64,000 nucleotides of DNA. Source: Cryptomeria japonica. Lineage: Eukaryota > Streptophyta > Pinopsida > Cupressales > Cupressaceae. Numbering within the stretch: the first letter of the stretch is position 1; every line of letters starts with the position of its first letter. The stretch is from assembly GCF_030272615.1 (NCBI RefSeq), contig NC_081409.1, positions 620,274,255-620,338,254 of the forward strand. Reading direction: 5' to 3'. Shown here piece by piece: positions 58,890-64,000 of this stretch. The position numbers were made by a program, and so were the translations under genes. The notes beneath the pieces were generated by a model. It saw only the letters and a list, made by a program, of their open reading frames with translations, searched no databases and was not told the DNA's origin.

Positions 58890-61555
58890 TTTTTTTAGAA
58901 ACTTTTTAAACAGATTGATTAATATATTCTGATTTAAATCCATGTATATTTTTATTTTATTTTAAATACCATAGATCAGAGATAATCTATTTGACTTTAG
59001 ATTTATTTGCTGCAAATAAATGAATTACAGAATCCAATAAAATTAACCAACAACTATAGAAATATGATATTATTTAAATTAAATGGACTATTTAACTCTA
59101 GATCTTAATTTCTGCAAATAAGTAAATGACATAATGCAATAAATTTAAACAACAACTATATGGAAGTGATATTATTTAAATTTAACCTTAGAGATATGCA
59201 TAAGGAAATAACTGTTCTTTTATTTTTAGAAGTCACATGCAAATTTAAACTTTCATTTTCAAAATACCATGTATACAATCAACATTATTTCAAGATCAAT
59301 GCATAACTTAAACTTCAACATAAATAATTCATTTTGCAACAAAATAATACTTAATAAAAAAATAATGTATTTCCTTAAAGTATATTTAAATTACAATATA
59401 GTCAACCTTACAAATGGATCTCTCATTTCTAGCAAATGAGGACTTTAAATAAAATAGATACATTTCCTTTTCAAAGTAATTACAACCTACCCTTTCACAT
59501 TGCTGCAACTTAAAATATAAATTACTCCATTTCCAAATCTTTTTTTACAAACAAATAAATCCAGCAACTCCTACTTGTCCTTTTCTTTTCTTCCAAACAA
59601 CCTGCAAATAAATCATAGGCTATGACCATGGAGTGCTCACCTCCCAGCCTAGGCTTACTAGAAGCCACCCCCGAGCTTGGAGAACCAAGCCCTAGACAGG
59701 TTACAGACATGCAAACACAACAAGCAAGGGAAAATCACATAACAATCACTTCCCCAACCAAGGCTATACTTCGTCACAACATGTGATGATTTTACATGGG
59801 TGGTAGTGGACCAAGTACCCTGAGGAGACTACAAGAATGGTAGAACAAAATGCCACCTCATGGAAAACAAAGTTATTTCATAAAATCATAAACCCCACAT
59901 TCCTTATGCCCCCCAAAGCATTCATCCCATACTTTCTCCCTTTATGACGCCCAAATGCACAAACTAGGCCATGCAACAAGGGTCACAAATACACCCCTTG
60001 AGTTCGCTCTCATAAAGAGAGTCTCTCACTCAAGGGCTGTCAAAATTCTACTACCCGCAAGACCATCCTACTCTCCTAAGAGTAGAAGGCCTTGGTTAGT
60101 CCCAATACACAGAAAATGCATACAAGAATTAAATGGAAGAACACAAAATAATTTTCACAAAGGAAAATACAAGAAAACAACCTCTACATACAAGCAATCT
60201 TTTCAACATAAACATGCAACGTAAAAACAAAGAGATGAACCAACCTTCAATCTGCCCAAAGGTATGCTAGAAATGGTTTGAGGATGAGCAGCCCAAATCC
60301 ACAAATCTTCCTTCCACACTTAGCCAAAATGTCGAATCTAAAAACCAAACTTTTCAAAATGCCTAGGCTCCAAAAATGGAGAGTGGGTGATTACCCATAA
60401 AATCTCACATTCTTGCCTAAGAAGACCTCAGTGAGAGTTCTCACAGGTTTCTAAAACTGAAAAAGGAAAAAGTAAGAAAAAGATCAAAAAGGATCTCTCA
60501 TCAAAAGGGAAGGTTATCTAACCTAGATGGCACCTTCTAATTTTGAATTTTCGCACATCTTAGAAAATTCACTTTTTGGGATGACTAATCAGTCACATGG
60601 GAGTAGACACATGCCTAAAAAAACTCCTAACCCATAGGTATACCTTATGGGATTTAGGAAACACCTTTAAACTACCCCTAGGAGTCCATTTGACCCCTTA
60701 TAAACCCATCTGAAGTTTATTTTCGGGTCAAACTTGAGTTGACCACTCCAAAGACTCTCTACCCAAGGAAATTTTTGAACCACATTCAAATGTTTGAAGA
60801 AGCTATAGTTAAACAACTCCCTTCAAGAGATAAGTCAAAATTCAAGACAAATCAATACATGTGTCAAGTGACACAATAAAATACATTACAAAATTACACA
60901 TGGAAATTGTCTCTTGTTGGATTTAAATAAATCAATAATAAAATTTAACACACATGCATCATTCACTATTACAAATAAAATACAATACATACGGGGTGTT
61001 GTCTCTCCGAATAGACAACCCCTGACTTTACGGATGTACATTGGTCTAGGTTTGGTTCTCCATAATGTTTCCATGGTCACATGGATAATTTTCCTGCGCA
61101 TCTCAATTACACATTAGTAATTCCAAATAACCTCATATAATATTAAACACCTGAATAAGAATACACATCAAACACTCTGCATACAATTTACATTTAAACA
61201 AATCGATATATCTTATATCCAAATAAATCCACATAAGCAATTATCATAACCTCATAATTTCGATCCATACATAAGACATGCATCCTATTTCTATCATCAT
61301 AGTAAAGTCCTGCAAATCCAATAATAACATACCTCATCTCAAAGTTATCCTATTCTAGAATCATATAAAGTTATGTATCCATAACACATAAAAATGTACA
61401 CCTCAAGGTGAAATGATTCCGTAACCTGGTTCAATTACTTTTGTCACCAATCTATCCGTCTAACATAGCCCATCTTATTGAATTATAACATTTATTAGTA
61501 AGGTCAACCCTGGTCAACTGAGTTAACCAGAGCTTGATCGGGGAGGGGCTCTACA

Positions 61556-62128
61556 AAAGACTATCTTGTATGATTTAGGGATACAATCTCCTTGGGATGT
61601 GATCAATAGTATGCCTGCCCCCAATCCATTCTGGGTGCAAGAATAATCAAAGTATAACCGCCATGTGGAGGATGTAGTGACAGTCATTATTAATTCATCT
61701 GGAAATTCTATGAGGATCGGGTGATCACCTGGAAGCAAAGCATTGGCTAGCTGGTCTGCTATTACTTATCTTTTGATTACTTTTCTATCCACATATTCAA
61801 TGTTGAACTCACTTAGTAACATGACCCATTTAGCAGTTCTGCCAGTGAGAGAAGCCTTTGATAAGAGGTACTTAAGAGGGTCAATCTTAGCAATCAATTT
61901 TGTTTTATTGTTAAGCATGTAGTGCAAGAGCTTTTGTGTGCTAAAGACTAGTGCTAAGGATGCTCTTTCAATGGGGGTATAATTGAGCTCATACCCTACT
62001 AATGTGCGACTGATATAATATTTAACATGTTCTTTTTTGTGATCTTCTGTCTGTGCCAGTAATGCCCACAATGCCACCGCAATAGCTGATATGTACAAAA
62101 TAAGTGGTTGTCCTAGAATAGGAGGCAT
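61556..62128 (-). pseudogene. Gypsy 2 RT thumb and RNase H, truncated
   Basis: Bases 61766-62128 encode the RT connection and RNase H-like part: PPILGQPLILYISAIAVALW, YYISRTLVGYELNYTPIERA, FSTQKLLHYMLN and LTGRTAKWVMLLSEFNIEYV. Bases 61556-61738 encode the start of a second RNase H domain: STWRLYFDYSCTQNGLGAGI and SQGDCIPKSYKIVF. They are cut at 61555 by the LARD-like element, so the remaining RNase H motifs are missing. Two RNase H-like regions in tandem are known from the Tat lineage. Confidence 0.82.
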
Positions 62129-62165
62129 AAGAACTAGAGGCGATGCAAGATATTCCTTGAGTTTC

Positions 62166-63053
62166 TCAAAAGCCTTCTAACACAGGAAGTTCCATTTGAA
62201 TCTGGTATCCTTGCATAATAGATGTGCAAATGGATGGCATTTGTCTAGAAGCTATGAGATGAAGTATCTGATGGATTGGAGCTTTCCTTGGAGACTGCAT
62301 AGCTGTCTGAGAGTCTTTGGGGAAGGAATTTCCATGATAGCTTTCACCTTTGCAGGATCGACCTCTATGCCTCCACGAGAAACAATAAAACCTAATAGTT
62401 TCCCAGATGTGATGCCAAAGACACATTACTTGGGTTTTAGGCGCTATAATATTTTTCCAATCTCTCAAAAATTTGCCTTAGGATAGGGATGTGCTCATGT
62501 TTTGTCTTGGATTTTCCTAGAAGATCATCCATGTAATCCTCCATGATTTTGTGCAAAAGGTCATGGAAAATTATTGTCATTGATCGTTGGTATGTAGCTC
62601 TGGCGTTCTTGAGACCAAAAGGCATGACTTGATAACTAAAAGTACCCCATGGTGTTGTGAATGTTGTTTTGTGTTTGTCTTCCTCTGCGATCTTGATTTG
62701 ATTATATTCAGAAAATCCATTCATTAATGATAACATTTAATGTCCCGCTATGAGGTCTACAATCATGTCTATGTTGGGGAGCGAGAAATCATCCTTTGGA
62801 CGGGCTTTATTCAAATCTAAGAAATCCATGCAAATGCGGATGCCCCCATCAGGTTTGCTGACAGGTATGACTTTGGATACCATTCAAGATAGTCTATTGG
62901 TTTTATGAATCCAACATCCAACATCTTTTGAAGTTCTAATTTGATGAGGAGTGCAATGTGTGGATGCATCTTGCATAATTTTTTCTTCACTAGTTTTGCA
63001 TTTGGATGAACAACAAGATTGTGGACTACCAAGTTAGGATCAAGGCCTGACAT
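62166..63053 (-). pseudogene. Gypsy 2 reverse transcriptase, frameshifted
   Basis: Bases 62817-63053 cover the finger region (KLCKMHPHIALLIKLELQKM, VGFIKPIDYLEWYP). Bases 62437-62736 cover the palm (MLSLMNGFSEYNQIKIAEED, TPWGTFSYQVMPFGLKNARA) with the active site YMDD at about 62535. 62166-62468 continues in a shifted frame. Frameshifts lie near 62900 and 62450 and a stop near 62738. The RT pattern is typical of plant Ty3/gypsy. Confidence 0.88.
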
Positions 63054-63539
63054 GTCAGCATATGACTAGATGGAGTTGATCTTTGTTTCTGTGAGAAAAT
63101 TGATAAAGTTTTGTCTCTCTTGATTTGACAAGGACTTGGCAATGAGCACGTTCTTTGGGTGTCTTCAGTGCCCATATTGATAGTGTCTATTTCCTCTATT
63201 AGTAAAGTTGACCTATCCTGTTGAGGAGGAACAATGGTAGGGAGGTCAAGTCCCTCATCCTCAAGTGCCTAATCCAAGTTCTCACTTTTAGATACGCCCT
63301 TTGTTTTTACTTTTTCCTCATCCAAAGGTGCCTCAGAGATGTTTTCACCTAGGGAATCATGATTTTTCTTTTTATTCTTTTTTGAGACTAAGGGAATTGA
63401 CCTGACTACCAAAGTATCTTTTTTCATGTAATTGAATCCCATGAACTCTGTTGCAGTCTTCTAAATTGTGCATAGTCAAGAGAGTCATGAGAGCAATGTC
63501 GTCGGCACAAATGTTTATAGTGGGTTTGTCTTGTTGGTC
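63054..63539 (-). other. Gypsy 2 linker between G-patch and RT
   Basis: Decayed coding-like DNA without a clear domain. Acidic and Lys-rich phrases occur in broken frames. It corresponds to the variable segment between protease/G-patch and RT. Confidence 0.45.
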
Positions 63540-63917
63540 CTAGTCTATAAGCTCGGGTGGAACAAGTTGCAGCTCATGCGGGGTGGAAGGGGTTACGAGG
63601 GTGATAGTGTTGATGTGGGTGTCAAAGAAGATGCCATCTTCGTACTCAAAAGGAATTTCATGGAATTCCTCTTCATTAGAGTCTTTGACATCCAAGGAAG
63701 GACTTGAAGGGGTGCCAGTGATAGTGATCTTAGGTACTGGAGTATAACCCAAGCCCTTGTTATACTTGTATGAGATGGCATTTATCAGTGCTTTGATTCC
63801 TTTCTCTTTTGGTCCCAGGCCATGTCCTTTATAACCCATCTTCTCCACTATGGTTGATGCTTTTGGATACATCTTCTTGGGTATTTTTGCTGGATCTTCA
63901 TCTTCTTTGCAGTACAA
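63540..63917 (-). CDS. Gypsy 2 G-patch region of the polyprotein
   Basis: An open frame of 125 codons, reading on to the linker, carries a G-patch signature (VEKMGYKGHGLGPKEKGI and NKGLGYTP), an RNA-binding glycine-rich fold. Then comes an acidic spacer (DVKDSNEEEFHEIPFEYEDG). G-patch domains are known in polyproteins of some plant Ty3/gypsy elements. The first codon given is not necessarily a real start; this is an internal part of gag-pol that continues beyond 63917 with decayed sequence to the window end. Confidence 0.7.
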   Translation of the reverse strand: MYCKEDEDPAKIPKKMYPKASTIVEKMGYKGHGLGPKEKGIKALINAISYKYNKGLGYTPVPKITITGTPSSPSLDVKDSNEEEFHEIPFEYEDGIFFDTHINTITLVTPSTPHELQLVPPELID

Positions 63918-64000
63918 CCATGAAGAAACATTTGTCTCAAGACTTTCCTTATCAAGTGGACCCCATTGCTTGAAGGTAGTATTCTTACATTGTATAAATA

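Larger units (their letters stand above)
50752..61555 (-). mobile_element. Large LTR retrotransposon without coding capacity (LARD-like)
   Basis: Bases 50752-52968 and 59344-61555 are direct copies at over 90% identity. On the minus strand, an LTR starting TGTAGAGCCCC runs from 61555 to 56711 (about 4.8 kb) and is followed by a perfect initiator tRNA-Met primer site (56694-56707). An internal region (52969-56710) ends in a purine-rich tract before the second LTR, which is truncated at 50752. No ORF above about 66 codons and no retroviral motif is seen in the internal region. It separates gypsy 2 RNase H from integrase; the host sequence for the end of RNase H is missing, and there is no target duplication, so one end was deleted along with host DNA. 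Confidence 0.82.
56711..61555 (-). repeat. LARD-like element, 5' LTR (about 4.8 kb)
   Basis: In element sense it starts TGTAGAGCCCC at 61555 and ends GGGCATGACA at 56711, just before the primer site. It includes the dyad repeat at 58093-58232, long TA/CATA microsatellites (58275-58500, 58555-58835) and a duplicated ~53-bp segment. Its outer half is shared with the truncated 3' LTR; its inner half (56711-59343) has no second copy in the window, so this limit rests on the TG end and the primer site. Confidence 0.72.
36833..64000 (-). mobile_element. Tat-like Ty3/gypsy element 2 with antisense PMD region, multiply interrupted
   Basis: On the minus strand, from the window end: a G-patch region (63540-63917), RT (62437-63053), RT/RNase H (61556-62128) and integrase with C-terminal GPY/F-like module (49568-50748). 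Beyond the 3' end of pol, in plus orientation, lie two PMD modules (36890-38455 and 40040-42476). Nested inside are copia 2 (43126-48263) and a non-coding LTR element (50752-61555). Plant Tat-lineage elements are known to carry extra ORFs, sense or antisense, between pol and the 3' LTR, which would explain this layout. The outer LTRs are not identified, so the left limit at 36833 is only where gypsy 1 gag ends. Confidence 0.6.

Noticed and set aside
58061-58909. A 282-codon open frame rich in Tyr and Ile, plus long frames on the other strand.
   Set aside because: It is translated from TA/CATA microsatellite and the dyad repeat. All six phases give similar low-complexity frames, so it is not a gene.

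Overview
This window is nuclear DNA from a plant with a repeat-rich genome. The plant call rests on several things seen in the sequence: an L1-type LINE with a C-terminal RNase H, a plant mobile domain (PMD) ORF, Tat-like Ty3/gypsy polyproteins with a G-patch, and Ty1/copia elements with tRNA-iMet-type primer sites. The AT-rich, deeply nested structure would suit a large seed-plant genome, perhaps a gymnosperm, but the species cannot be read from the sequence. I see no intact single-copy host gene, no rRNA or tRNA gene and no CRISPR array. Nearly all protein-like ORFs are decayed transposon genes.

Layout. (1) 1-16457: a pogo/Tigger-type (Tc1/mariner, DDD) DNA transposon. Its broken transposase (1824-4388) lies between long inverted repeats (6-280 against 6228-6425 plus 13152-13241). 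The right repeat was split by a Ty1/copia element (6426-13151, LTRs plus 5-bp target duplication). That element carries gag and a second long ORF of unknown function but no recognisable pol. Outside it, 13290-16457 holds expanded, rearranged inverted copies of the left-end sequence blocks, including tandem arrays of about 36 bp and about 121 bp. (2) 16458-20963: mostly non-coding, with a small GC-richer ORF, a decayed minus-strand ORF of unknown family and a cluster of GGTTCAA motifs. (3) 20964-36832: a plus-strand Ty3/gypsy element with 5' LTR, primer site, a leader split by a 6.7-kb L1 LINE (22294-29003, 17-bp target duplication), a field of dispersed ~65-bp motifs, and gag split by a probable solo LTR (35224-36668). 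(4) About 36833 to the window end: a minus-strand Tat-like Ty3/gypsy element (G-patch, RT, RNase H, integrase). Two plus-strand, antisense PMD modules lie beyond the 3' end of its pol, each with a promoter-like and splice-donor-like leader. It is interrupted by a second copia element (43126-48263) and by a large LTR element with no detectable coding capacity (50752-61555; LTR of about 4.8 kb).

The insertion order can be read: pogo element, then copia 1; gypsy 1, then LINE and solo LTR; gypsy 2, then copia 2 and the non-coding LTR element. Copia 1 and copia 2 have related gag proteins, primer sites and polypurine tracts. Copia 2 keeps pol remnants while copia 1 has an unrelated ORF in pol's place, which looks like an autonomous/non-autonomous pair.

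The most unusual signals are the antisense PMD modules with matching start-and-donor architecture, the third ORF in the L1 element, the pol-less copia with ORF2, the seven ~65-bp motifs at 30.5-32.8 kb, the dyad-symmetric tandem repeat at 58.1 kb, and the asymmetric subterminal arrays of the pogo-type element.
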